Origin: Oscillospiraceae bacterium
GTDB taxonomy: Bacteria > Bacillota > Clostridia > Oscillospirales > Oscillospiraceae
DNA length: 64,000 bases
NCBI GenBank assembly: GCA_017938625.1
Contig: JAGBBD010000006.1
Coordinates: 62,001-126,000 of the forward strand
Reading direction: 5' to 3'
Made by a program: the position numbers and the translations under genes. Shown here piece after piece: positions 7,977-15,401 of the stretch (its first letter is position 1; each line of letters begins with the position of its first letter). The notes under the pieces were generated by a model. That model saw only the letters and a program-made list of their open reading frames with translations, was not told where the DNA came from and did not search any database.

Positions 7977-8944
7977 AACAGATCTCCGATTTCCCGAGAG
8001 TGTCACTTGCTGTGCTGCCAACGCCTCTTCATAAGCTGGAGAATGTGAGCAAGCGCTTTGGCAAGAATATTTATATCAAGCGTGATGATATGACCGGTGT
8101 TGCCCTTGGCGGCAACAAGGTGCGTAAGTTGGAGTTTTTGCTTGCCGATGCAAAGAACAAAGGCGCAGAACTGATTATGACTACAGGCCAGGCGCAGTCC
8201 AACCATGCCATGCTGACGGCTGCCTGTGCCAACAAACTGGGCATGAAAACCTGCCTGATGCTGAAAAAGCGCGGTGTGACCGGGAAACTGGGCAACCAGA
8301 TCCTCAACAGCATCCTCGGTGCGGAAGTGGAGTTTTACGACACGGACAGCTATGCCGATATCTATGCCGCCATGGATGAAAAAACGGCGGCTTACGCAAA
8401 GCAGGGGAAAGTGGCCTACGGTATTCCCTGCGGCGGCTCCAATGCCCTTGGTGCGCTGGGCTATGCCGAGTGTGTCCGTGAGACCATGGAGCAGTGCAAA
8501 GCGCTTGGTATCAAGCCTGATCGTATGGTGAGTGTGGTAGGCTCCGGCGGTACTTACGCAGGTCTTTGTGCAGGCGCCGACCTCTATGCGCCGGATATGA
8601 AGGTCACAGGCATCGCTGTGGACAGCGATCCTTTTGACGAGATCTGTGCCAAGCTGAAGTTGGAGATCGGTGAGCTTCTGGAGTTGGACAGGCCTCTCGG
8701 TGCCGAGAACATCGAGATCTACGACAACTGCGGTGCAGGCTACAGCATCCCGGGCCCTAAGGATGGAGAAGCTGTACGCTATATGGCGCGGCAGGAGGGG
8801 ATCATTCTGGATCCTGTCTACACCGGAAAGGCTTTCTCCAAACTGTTGAGCATGCTGGAAGAAGGGGCATTTGCCGAGGATGACACGATCATTTTCCTCC
8901 ATTCCGGCGGTGCAGGCGGTGTTTTTGCCATTGATCTTCCGTAA
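7973..8944 (+). CDS. D-cysteine desulfhydrase / ACC deaminase family PLP enzyme
   Basis: The 323-residue fold-type II PLP enzyme has the PLP-lysine region GGNKVRKLEF, the substrate loop TTGQAQSNHA and the phosphate-binding VVGSGGTYAG. These place it in the D-cysteine desulfhydrase (DcyD)/1-aminocyclopropane-1-carboxylate deaminase group; desulfhydrase activity, giving pyruvate, sulfide and ammonia, is more likely in a gut anaerobe, by inference. It overlaps the preceding gene by four bases (ATGA), so it belongs to the radical SAM operon, an unexpected partner. Confidence 0.88.
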   Translation: MKQISDFPRVSLAVLPTPLHKLENVSKRFGKNIYIKRDDMTGVALGGNKVRKLEFLLADAKNKGAELIMTTGQAQSNHAMLTAACANKLGMKTCLMLKKRGVTGKLGNQILNSILGAEVEFYDTDSYADIYAAMDEKTAAYAKQGKVAYGIPCGGSNALGALGYAECVRETMEQCKALGIKPDRMVSVVGSGGTYAGLCAGADLYAPDMKVTGIAVDSDPFDEICAKLKLEIGELLELDRPLGAENIEIYDNCGAGYSIPGPKDGEAVRYMARQEGIILDPVYTGKAFSKLLSMLEEGAFAEDDTIIFLHSGGAGGVFAIDLP

Positions 8945-8969
8945 ATGGCGAAAAAAGTGAAAATTTCTC

Positions 8970-8998
8970 TTGCTTTTTCCATTTGACTGTGCTAAAAT
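8970..8998 (+). promoter_or_regulatory. Promoter of rplS
   Basis: TTGCTT and TAAAAT with a 17-base spacer lie about 100 bases upstream of the L19 start codon. Confidence 0.7.
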
Positions 8999-9004
8999 AC
9001 AAAA

Positions 9005-9095
9005 GTCTGTGAAATGGGCGGTCCTCTGCCACAGCCGGTACTGCGGTACAGCGGCATTCCTTGTGGGTATGAACGTTCAAATAATTTATGGAGGA
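9005..9095 (+). promoter_or_regulatory. rplS 5' leader, possible L19 autoregulatory RNA
   Basis: The transcribed leader between the rplS promoter and its GGAGG holds no gene. It contains nested complementary segments (TGCC with GGCA, enclosing a GTAC/GTAC hairpin) around 9028-9057. Firmicutes rplS genes are known to carry an L19 leader; I cannot verify that this one fits the family by eye. Confidence 0.35.
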
Positions 9096-9103
9096 CAAGA
9101 CAA

Positions 9104-9445
9104 ATGGATTTGATGAAAGCATTGACCAGCCAGTACCTGAAGGCTGAAGCTCCCGAGGTCCATGTGGGCGATACGGTTCGCGTTCATGTGAAGATCAAGG
9201 AAGGCTCCCGTGAAAGAGTTCAGGTTTTCGAAGGCACCGTGATCGCAAAGAAGCACGGTGGTCTGGAAGAGACCTTCACCGTTCGCCGCATCTCCTACGG
9301 CGTTGGTTGCGAGAAGGTTTTCCTGGTCCACTCTCCCAGCATCGTTAAGGTTGAGACCGTCCGTCGTGGTAAGGTCCGCAGAGCAAAGCTCTACTACCTG
9401 CGCGATCGTATGGGCAAGGCCGCAAAGGTCAAGGAAAGAGTGTAA
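9104..9445 (+). CDS. rplS: 50S ribosomal protein L19
   Basis: The 113-residue protein has the L19 signatures [27 protein letters not shown] and [28 protein letters not shown] (quoted from separate conserved blocks). I take the ATG ten bases after GGAGG as the start ([10 protein letters not shown]), rejecting an open-frame extension of 30 residues upstream that crosses the leader. It is a single-gene unit with its own promoter and terminator. L19 sits at the 30S-50S interface. Confidence 0.97.
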   Translation: MDLMKALTSQYLKAEAPEVHVGDTVRVHVKIKEGSRERVQVFEGTVIAKKHGGLEETFTVRRISYGVGCEKVFLVHSPSIVKVETVRRGKVRRAKLYYLRDRMGKAAKVKERV

Positions 9446-9459
9446 TCTATCCAACAAGA

Positions 9460-9488
9460 AAGACACAGCCTTTTGGCTGTGTCTTTTT
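9460..9488 (+). terminator. rplS terminator
   Basis: An 11-bp perfect stem (9460-9470 with 9475-9485) with a TTTT loop is followed by a T run, 14 bases after the rplS stop. Confidence 0.92.
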
Positions 9489-9491
9489 TGT

Positions 9492-11321
9492 TTATCGTTT
9501 CCGTTTGTATTTTGTGACGGCAGCGATGGCGATCAGCAGAAAACCCGCGCTGCCTGCAAGCAGATACCATGCGGTCGTGTTGACCGTGACGCTGTCAGAT
9601 CGCTGCATTTGTGCATCTGCAGGCAAATTTTCCCGTGTAGGCCGTTGTACCGGCTGCTGTGCTCCGGGTGTGTCGGAGGCTGAAAGGGGAAAAGATTGCC
9701 CGGGAATTTGATCACTTGTGTCCGGGAAGGAGGGCTTCTGCATACCGTCTCGTCCGCCGCCCATTCCCATAGAGCCCATGTCCGAAGTGCTCAAAGAGGA
9801 TTTGATCAAAGCGGAGGAGTCTTCATTTTGTCCTTCCTTGGTACAGGGGATGACACCATCCAGCTGACCGCGGATGCTTTCACTTCGTAGACGGCAGAAT
9901 TCCTTGAGCGTACTGACGCCGGCTTCAAATTCTTCATAGGTACAGAACTTGGTAGGGTCTTTCTCTACATACGGAGCGATGAGACCGGCTGCCTGTTCTA
10001 TGATCTGTTGGATGTCCACTTGGTCAAGGAATTGGGAAAAGTATTCGTGATATGCAGATAGCTGTTGCGGATCTTGCAGGATCCAATCGATCATGGGCCT
10101 GTCGGATGCACCGCAGCTTAAAGGCGTGTCAATGGGATCATTGATGCTGCTTTCGGCACTGCTGCCCTGAAATGTTCCGAATGCTAAGTTATAGTCCCAC
10201 GGCAGCATGGAAAGCTTGCCGTTTTCTTCATACAGGTAATAGTTGTGGATCATGGAGCCTGTGTAGCTGTCACCATTGACGGCAAAGTTGTGCACCACAA
10301 AATACCGCATCACATCCTGTACATTCACAGCATCTACGGCATCCTCGCTGCTGAGAGTTTTTAAGGCGGCGATCAGACGGGTCTTATCCAAATCGGTGAT
10401 GTCTGTTTTGGCATTATCAAAAATATTACTGTAGCTATCTATGCTGTCATCCACATACTGCAGCATCACATCACTTGCACTCATACCACCCGGACCACCT
10501 TGCCTGTCAAAGCCTTGCCGAGGCATTTGCTTGCTCTGAACGGTAGCATCGGCAGAAACGGCAGGCGTCTCACCGGGCATGAGATCGGAGAGTTCCTTGG
10601 GATCAAACGCCTGCGGCATTTCGGGAAGTTCAGTCTGTCCGGAAGTTTCATTTTGTTCTGCAAATGCATCCATTTTAAAGTCTTTTCCGTTCCCTCGTCC
10701 ACCGCCAAAATTCATGGTGTCCGGCTTATACAGCGTTCCGTAGTTTGTACCGTAATTGCGCTGCAGGAAGCTGTCTTCCACACCTTCTGCTGCCAGATAA
10801 AGACCGTGATCTTCTCCGTTGACTGTGATATACACAAAACTGCAAAGGGGCGCGGGTGCATCGAAAGCCAGCATCATCCGGTAGACAAGATAATCCTTCA
10901 TCATGGTGTTGTCATAGATCAGATTGTTCAGACTCAGCTTGTCAAGACCGTAGTAGCTGCCGCCTGCGGCATATTGGTCAAACTCCAGCTTAAAACTGTA
11001 GCGGTCTGTGTCCATGGCTGCCACAGAGCTGAGGGAAGTGTTGCCCTTGCCGCGGATGCCCACATTCCGAAAGCGTTCGCCGTCTATGACCACAGAGCAG
11101 AGGGAATACTCCTCGCTGCTGCAGGTTTCAATAAAACCATCCCAGTCGTCGATCACGATGTCTATGGTGTGGACTTTGGAGGTGTCAAAGAGTCTGTGCT
11201 CATATCCCATATCTCTGCCGGTGCTGTCTTCTTGTGTCATGCCAAAGCGGCCGACGGTCAATGCCACAGCAAGCACGATGGCTGCCAGACATACAAGATC
11301 GATACGCTTTGAGGTTAACAT
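9492..11321 (-). CDS. CotH-like kinase family membrane-anchored protein
   Basis: The 609-residue protein has an N-terminal signal or anchor helix (about 7-25), a CotH domain in the middle, a Pro/Ser/Gln-rich stalk of about 80 residues and a C-terminal helix at about 583-603 ending KYKRKR. CotH features include RGKGNTSL, GLYLAAEGVEDSFLQRNYG and the LPWDYNLAFG segment, which holds the Asp expected for metal binding. CotH proteins phosphorylate surface or spore-coat proteins. The gene is last in a three-gene operon with DUF4956 and VTC-domain proteins, a recurrent cassette; intergenic gaps are 12-14 bases. It ends against the rplS terminator. Confidence 0.87.
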   Translation of the reverse strand: MLTSKRIDLVCLAAIVLAVALTVGRFGMTQEDSTGRDMGYEHRLFDTSKVHTIDIVIDDWDGFIETCSSEEYSLCSVVIDGERFRNVGIRGKGNTSLSSVAAMDTDRYSFKLEFDQYAAGGSYYGLDKLSLNNLIYDNTMMKDYLVYRMMLAFDAPAPLCSFVYITVNGEDHGLYLAAEGVEDSFLQRNYGTNYGTLYKPDTMNFGGGRGNGKDFKMDAFAEQNETSGQTELPEMPQAFDPKELSDLMPGETPAVSADATVQSKQMPRQGFDRQGGPGGMSASDVMLQYVDDSIDSYSNIFDNAKTDITDLDKTRLIAALKTLSSEDAVDAVNVQDVMRYFVVHNFAVNGDSYTGSMIHNYYLYEENGKLSMLPWDYNLAFGTFQGSSAESSINDPIDTPLSCGASDRPMIDWILQDPQQLSAYHEYFSQFLDQVDIQQIIEQAAGLIAPYVEKDPTKFCTYEEFEAGVSTLKEFCRLRSESIRGQLDGVIPCTKEGQNEDSSALIKSSLSTSDMGSMGMGGGRDGMQKPSFPDTSDQIPGQSFPLSASDTPGAQQPVQRPTRENLPADAQMQRSDSVTVNTTAWYLLAGSAGFLLIAIAAVTKYKRKR

Positions 11322-11333
11322 AATATTCTCCTA

Positions 11334-12035
11334 TCAACCCATATAATCGCCGTTGTAGCTGACAAGCACAGCGCTGGTGACACCGGGGATGTCAGAAAGG
11401 GCATTGATAAAATCTGTGTCGCTGTTTTTGAGTCTGACATCCAAATTCAGTTCAACGCAGCCACGCTGTACCGTCTTGCTCTTGACCACGCAGCGTTTGA
11501 CATGATCCTGAAGAAATACCGTTGCCTGCTGCTCGCTTTCTGCACCGTCACAGCGCAGAACCACCATGTAGGGGTCATTGTGGGCTTTTCTATTGACAAA
11601 GATCAGCAGGATCACACCAATGAGCACACTGCCAAACACCGCCAGAGGAATCAGACCTGCTGCCAGCACGATGCCTGCGGCGATCGCCCAGAACAGGAAA
11701 GCAATGTCCAGGGGCTCTTTGATGGCGGTGCGGAAGCGAACGATGGACAGCGCGCCCACCATGCCGAGGGAGAGGACTACATTGCTGGTGACAGCAAGGA
11801 TCAGCATGGTGGTGATCATGGTCAATGCGATGAGAGAAACACCAAAACCGGAAGAATACATGACACCGGAGTAGGTCTTCTTGTAGATCAAAAAGATGAA
11901 CATACCGAGGCAGAAAGCCAGCACGATTCCGATGACCATATCCGGGATGCTGACACCTGTCATATTGCTGAGGAAGCTGTTGCCGGAGGTTTGCTCCAGA
12001 AAGCTGTTCTTAAAGATGTCTTGAAACGTTGTCAT
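11334..12035 (-). CDS. DUF4956 membrane protein
   Basis: The 233-residue protein has four or five membrane helices in residues 30-140, with the conserved LSLGMVGALSIVRFRTAIKEPLDIAFLFWAIAAG block of DUF4956 (quoted as separate short motifs: GALSIVRFRTAIKEP and FLFWAIAAG). A soluble C-terminal domain of about 90 residues follows, of ferredoxin-like or MgtC-like appearance. Function is not established. It is always seen near VTC-domain and CotH proteins, as here, so it probably forms a membrane complex with them. Confidence 0.87.
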   Translation of the reverse strand: MTTFQDIFKNSFLEQTSGNSFLSNMTGVSIPDMVIGIVLAFCLGMFIFLIYKKTYSGVMYSSGFGVSLIALTMITTMLILAVTSNVVLSLGMVGALSIVRFRTAIKEPLDIAFLFWAIAAGIVLAAGLIPLAVFGSVLIGVILLIFVNRKAHNDPYMVVLRCDGAESEQQATVFLQDHVKRCVVKSKTVQRGCVELNLDVRLKNSDTDFINALSDIPGVTSAVLVSYNGDYMG

Positions 12036-12049
12036 AGTTATATCTCCTT

Positions 12050-12721
12050 TTAATCATAAACGCGGCAGATGGCATATTTGCTGAATGCTGCGGCGTGTCT
12101 GTTATTGAGCTGTACTGCATCGCGGATCACAGTGGGCAGGAAGTTGTCCCATTTGACTTCCAGCAAAATGGGATCTTCCGGAACGGGGATGGTGATGCAG
12201 TCCGTGTTTAGAAAATCGGTACAGGAAAGTCCTGTGCGGATGTGATAGTCGAGGGTAACACGCACATTCCCGGGTGGGAAGACGAAGGCTTCTCTTGTGT
12301 AATCCACAATGGTTTTGGGACGCAGTCCACCGGTTGTTTTTCGATGAAGCTCCTGCAAAAGCGGCTGAGATGAAGTCTTCATCCAATCTGTATCCCGATT
12401 TATGATGGCTTGCGTCTGCTGCGGTGTCAGCGTGACAGTTTCCTTGATACCAAGCCCACAGATCTTGCTTTTCTTTTCCAGATGGATCAAGGAAGGATCA
12501 AAGTTATAATACCGAATGCGGAACTTTTCTCTTTTACTGACACCATCCAGCTTCTCGCGCAGCGCCGTGTCGCTGCCATCATCAAAATACAGACTGCGAA
12601 TAAAATAAGTCCCATCCGATGCATGGATATCCGGCATCATGACCTGCCGCAGCCGCTGTCTGAGGATCACCAGATCCGCGCCGTTCAGTCGATGCTTCCA
12701 TTCATGACGATATTGAGGCAT
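12050..12721 (-). CDS. VTC-domain protein (polyphosphate polymerase-like)
   Basis: The 223-residue protein matches the VTC catalytic domain, a triphosphate-tunnel fold known from yeast Vtc4. Visible elements are EWKHRLN at the N terminus, YFIRSLYFDD, the basic strand KREKFRIRYYN, HLEKKSKICGLGIKE, and the acidic strand EDPILLEVKWD. Alternating charged residues on beta strands (R-R, E-K-K, E-K) are the tunnel ligands. In bacteria the substrate is unproven. It heads the operon with DUF4956 and CotH genes, and its promoter faces the two-component system. Confidence 0.88.
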   Translation of the reverse strand: MPQYRHEWKHRLNGADLVILRQRLRQVMMPDIHASDGTYFIRSLYFDDGSDTALREKLDGVSKREKFRIRYYNFDPSLIHLEKKSKICGLGIKETVTLTPQQTQAIINRDTDWMKTSSQPLLQELHRKTTGGLRPKTIVDYTREAFVFPPGNVRVTLDYHIRTGLSCTDFLNTDCITIPVPEDPILLEVKWDNFLPTVIRDAVQLNNRHAAAFSKYAICRVYD

Positions 12722-12753
12722 GACGTCCCTTCTTTCTGTGATTTGCTGGATAT

Positions 12754-12786
12754 ATTGTAAAGCCTTAGGCTGAAAAACCTCTGAAA
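12754..12786 (-). promoter_or_regulatory. Promoter and 11-bp-phased direct repeat upstream of the VTC operon
   Basis: On the minus strand TTTCAG occurs twice at 12786-12781 and 12775-12770, exactly 11 bases apart, followed after ten bases by the -10 candidate TACAAT (12759-12754). The spacing is that of an OmpR/PhoB-family binding site. The same repeat precedes the response regulator gene. Confidence 0.65.
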
Positions 12787-12815
12787 GATTTGTAAAAGAA
12801 ATTTGAACAACGTGA

Positions 12816-12851
12816 TTTCAGCTTTATTTCAGAGTGATAGGATATTATAAT
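12816..12851 (+). promoter_or_regulatory. Promoter and 11-bp-phased direct repeat upstream of the two-component system
   Basis: TTTCAG occurs at 12816-12821 and 12827-12832 (period 11), followed 13 bases later by TATAAT (12846-12851). There is no good -35, fitting an activator-dependent promoter. The copy is oriented oppositely to that of the VTC operon. Confidence 0.68.
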
Positions 12852-12870
12852 GGAAAAAGGAGGTAGTATT

Positions 12871-13545
12871 ATGAAAGTGCTGATCATTGAAGATGAAAAA
12901 CTTCTTGCCCAGTCCCTCAAGGCACTTCTGGAAGCCAGAGGTTTTCAGGTGGAAACGGTCTATGACGGTGAAACAGGCGCGCAATATGCCGAAATGGACA
13001 TCTACGACCTGCTGATTCTGGATGTGATGATGCCGGGACTCAACGGTTTTGAAGTGGCAAAGCAGGTCCGCTCCAAGCGGTGCTCCGTGCCCATTCTGAT
13101 GCTGACTGCCAGATCTGATGTTGAGGATCGTATTGCAGGACTCAATGCAGGTGCCGACTATTACCTCACCAAGCCCTTTGATACCCGGGAACTGATAGCC
13201 TGCATCAATGCCCTTTTGCGCCGACAGGGCGGACAGGTGGACGAGCTGCGCTATGGCAACACGGCACTTGATCTGGAGCGTGGGATGCTGCTGTGCGGAG
13301 AGAAAAAGATCCGTCTTTCTGCCAAGGAATTTGATGTGATGCGATTTTTGCTCCAGACCAAGGAAAACAACCTGCCCAAAGAGACTATTTTGGCTCGTGT
13401 CTGGGGATATGATTCCAATGCGGTGGAAAACCACGTGGAAGTTTATGTGGCGTTTCTGCGAAAGAAGCTCGCTGCAATTGGATCCAATATCCGCATCGAA
13501 GCCATCCGGAAGCTGGGCTATCATCTGGAGGTGGCAGACACTTGA
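12871..13545 (+). CDS. OmpR/PhoB-family response regulator
   Basis: The 224-residue protein has an N-terminal receiver domain with acidic pocket ED at 7-8, phospho-acceptor Asp51 in LLILDVMMPG and the switch-region KPF, then a C-terminal winged helix starting near residue 128. I take the ATG eight bases after AAAGGAGG, giving MKVLIIEDEK. The histidine kinase gene overlaps its stop. The direct repeats on both sides of the intergenic region suggest it controls itself and the divergent VTC-DUF4956-CotH operon. Confidence 0.93.
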   Translation: MKVLIIEDEKLLAQSLKALLEARGFQVETVYDGETGAQYAEMDIYDLLILDVMMPGLNGFEVAKQVRSKRCSVPILMLTARSDVEDRIAGLNAGADYYLTKPFDTRELIACINALLRRQGGQVDELRYGNTALDLERGMLLCGEKKIRLSAKEFDVMRFLLQTKENNLPKETILARVWGYDSNAVENHVEVYVAFLRKKLAAIGSNIRIEAIRKLGYHLEVADT

Positions 13546-14711
13546 TCAAGCAGCTTCGCGTCAAATTCATCTGCATCAATATGCTGATCGTGAGCGTGAT
13601 GCTGGGCGTGATCTTAGGTATGGTGCTGCATTTTACGAGCAACAGTATGCAAATGGAGAGCACCCGGAGAATGCAGGCAGCTGCAGAGATGCGTGGACCG
13701 CATCCGGGGCCGCGCAGCTTCTTTCTTGTGGTTGATCTTGATCGAAACGGCAGTATTGTGAAGACCACCGGCGAGGATTACGATTATACGCAAGATGAGA
13801 TCGAGCAGCTTGTCCTTACAGCGCTGAAGGAACAAAAGCCAATGGGTGTTTTGGAGCAGTACGATCTGCGCTACTGCCGTGGACGGGACAGGGTCGTATT
13901 CGGCGATATTTCCGCAGAGCGCAATATGCTGACCAATCTTGTCCGTGACTGTCTGATCATAGGTCTGGTCAGCTTACTTGCGTTCTTTTTCATCAGCCTG
14001 CTTCTTGCGCGATGGGCAGTCAGACCTGTGGAGCAGGCATGGGAGCAGCAGCGGCAGTTTGTGGCAGATGCTTCCCACGAACTGAAAACACCGTTGACGG
14101 TCATCCTGACCAATGCAGAACTTCTGCAGTCACCGGATTATGATCCGGCACAGAAAAAGACATTCTCGCAGAGCATTCTGACCATGAGCAATCAGATGCG
14201 CGGTTTGGTGGAGATGCTGCTGCAGCAGGCGAGAGTGGATGCAGGTGTGATCACCGCAGCCAAAATTTGCCTCGATCCTGCGCCTTTTGTGGCGGAAGCG
14301 GTCATGACCTTTGAAGCGCTGTTTTATGAAAAAGGTCTTGCGCTGGAGAGTGAACTGGAAGAGGGGCTGCACATAAAGGGAAGCGGCGCACATCTCCGCC
14401 AGCTGACGGAGATCTTTCTGGATAATGCCATGAAGTATTCTTTGCCCGGTACGACCCGGGTGCGGCTATACCGCCATGGTCACCATGCAGTGCTGTCGGT
14501 TTCCAATCCGGGCGACCCTATCGCACCGGACGATCTGCGCAACATTTTCAAGCGATTCTATCGGGCGGACACGGCAAGAAGCATGAATGGAAGCTACGGC
14601 CTTGGTCTTTCCATTGCCGCAGGCATCGTCAAGGATCACGGCGGTAAAATCAAGGCTGAAAGCGAAAACGGCATGAACACGTTCACCGTGTCCATACCGC
14701 TGATGAGATAA
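13542..14711 (+). CDS. Membrane sensor histidine kinase
   Basis: The 389-residue kinase has two membrane helices (about 8-30 and 137-156) around a short extracytoplasmic region of about 105 residues. A brief linker lacks a clear HAMP domain. The dimerisation domain carries His179 in DASHELKTP, followed by an ATPase domain with an N box (IFLDNAMKYS) and a G box (GSYGLGLSIA). The start is TTG, supported by GGAGGTGG seven bases upstream and by the overlap with the response regulator stop. It should phosphorylate that regulator. Confidence 0.92.
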   Translation: MIKQLRVKFICINMLIVSVMLGVILGMVLHFTSNSMQMESTRRMQAAAEMRGPHPGPRSFFLVVDLDRNGSIVKTTGEDYDYTQDEIEQLVLTALKEQKPMGVLEQYDLRYCRGRDRVVFGDISAERNMLTNLVRDCLIIGLVSLLAFFFISLLLARWAVRPVEQAWEQQRQFVADASHELKTPLTVILTNAELLQSPDYDPAQKKTFSQSILTMSNQMRGLVEMLLQQARVDAGVITAAKICLDPAPFVAEAVMTFEALFYEKGLALESELEEGLHIKGSGAHLRQLTEIFLDNAMKYSLPGTTRVRLYRHGHHAVLSVSNPGDPIAPDDLRNIFKRFYRADTARSMNGSYGLGLSIAAGIVKDHGGKIKAESENGMNTFTVSIPLMR

Positions 14712-14715
14712 AAAC

Positions 14716-14744
14716 AAGAAGGTGTCTGTGACACCTTCTTATTT
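14716..14744. terminator. Bidirectional terminator
   Basis: An 11-bp perfect stem (14716-14726 with 14730-14740) is flanked by ATTTT on plus and GTTTTTAT on minus. It ends the kinase operon and overlaps the stop codon of the convergent beta-helix gene. Confidence 0.88.
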
Positions 14745-15401
14745 TCGTTTTACCACAGTATCCTGGCTCTTGACGATGCATCCGGCAGGGAATACGCCGC
14801 GCAGAGCATTGAGGGGATAGACGGAAGTGTTCTTTCCGATGACTGTACCGGGATTGAGCACGCAGCTGCAGCCCACATCGGCATGATCGCCAAGGATGCC
14901 GCCCAGCTTTCGCAGTCCCGTTTCATAGTTCTCTTCACCGCGAATGACCACATTGGAGCCATCGCTCTTAAGATTGGAGCAGACAGATCCTGCACCCATA
15001 TGGGAGAAATTACCCAGAACGGAATCGCCCACGTAGTTGTAGTGCGGCACCTGTACCTTTTCCAGCAAAATGCAGTTTTTCAGTTCACTGGAATTGCCGA
15101 TGACACAGTTTCTTCCTGTGATCACATTACCGCGCAGATAAGCACCGGGACGAATTTCGGTACCGCTGCCGATGATGGCAGGAGGGATAATCACAGCGCT
15201 TGGATGGATGGTCACATTTTCACCTACCAGAACACCGTCAGACAGCAGAGAAAAACCTTCAATGCCTTCTTCCAATAGACAGGCAATATGACTTTTGATC
15301 ATAGGCAGCATCTGCCAGGGGAACTCGCATGCATCGAAGAGCTTCTGCAGATACTCCGGGCAGGAGTCAAACAGCTCTTTTGTTCTGACCTGCTTAATCA
15401 T
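14739..15401 (-). CDS. GlmU-like left-handed beta-helix protein (nucleotidyl/acyltransferase-like)
   Basis: The 220-residue protein consists mostly of hexapeptide repeats (for example VTIHPSAVIIPPAIIGSGTEIRPGAYLRG and CVLNPGTVIGKNTSVYPL, given as separate stretches), the left-handed beta-helix of acyltransferases and sugar nucleotidyltransferases. It resembles the C-terminal half of UDP-GlcNAc pyrophosphorylase GlmU but lacks the N-terminal pyrophosphorylase domain. Residues 1-45 are an alpha-helical extension. Its start overlaps the stop of the XRE-GlmM gene by eight bases, so it is co-translated with a hexosamine-phosphate mutase and likely acts in amino-sugar metabolism. Confidence 0.8.
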   Translation of the reverse strand: MIKQVRTKELFDSCPEYLQKLFDACEFPWQMLPMIKSHIACLLEEGIEGFSLLSDGVLVGENVTIHPSAVIIPPAIIGSGTEIRPGAYLRGNVITGRNCVIGNSSELKNCILLEKVQVPHYNYVGDSVLGNFSHMGAGSVCSNLKSDGSNVVIRGEENYETGLRKLGGILGDHADVGCSCVLNPGTVIGKNTSVYPLNALRGVFPAGCIVKSQDTVVKRK

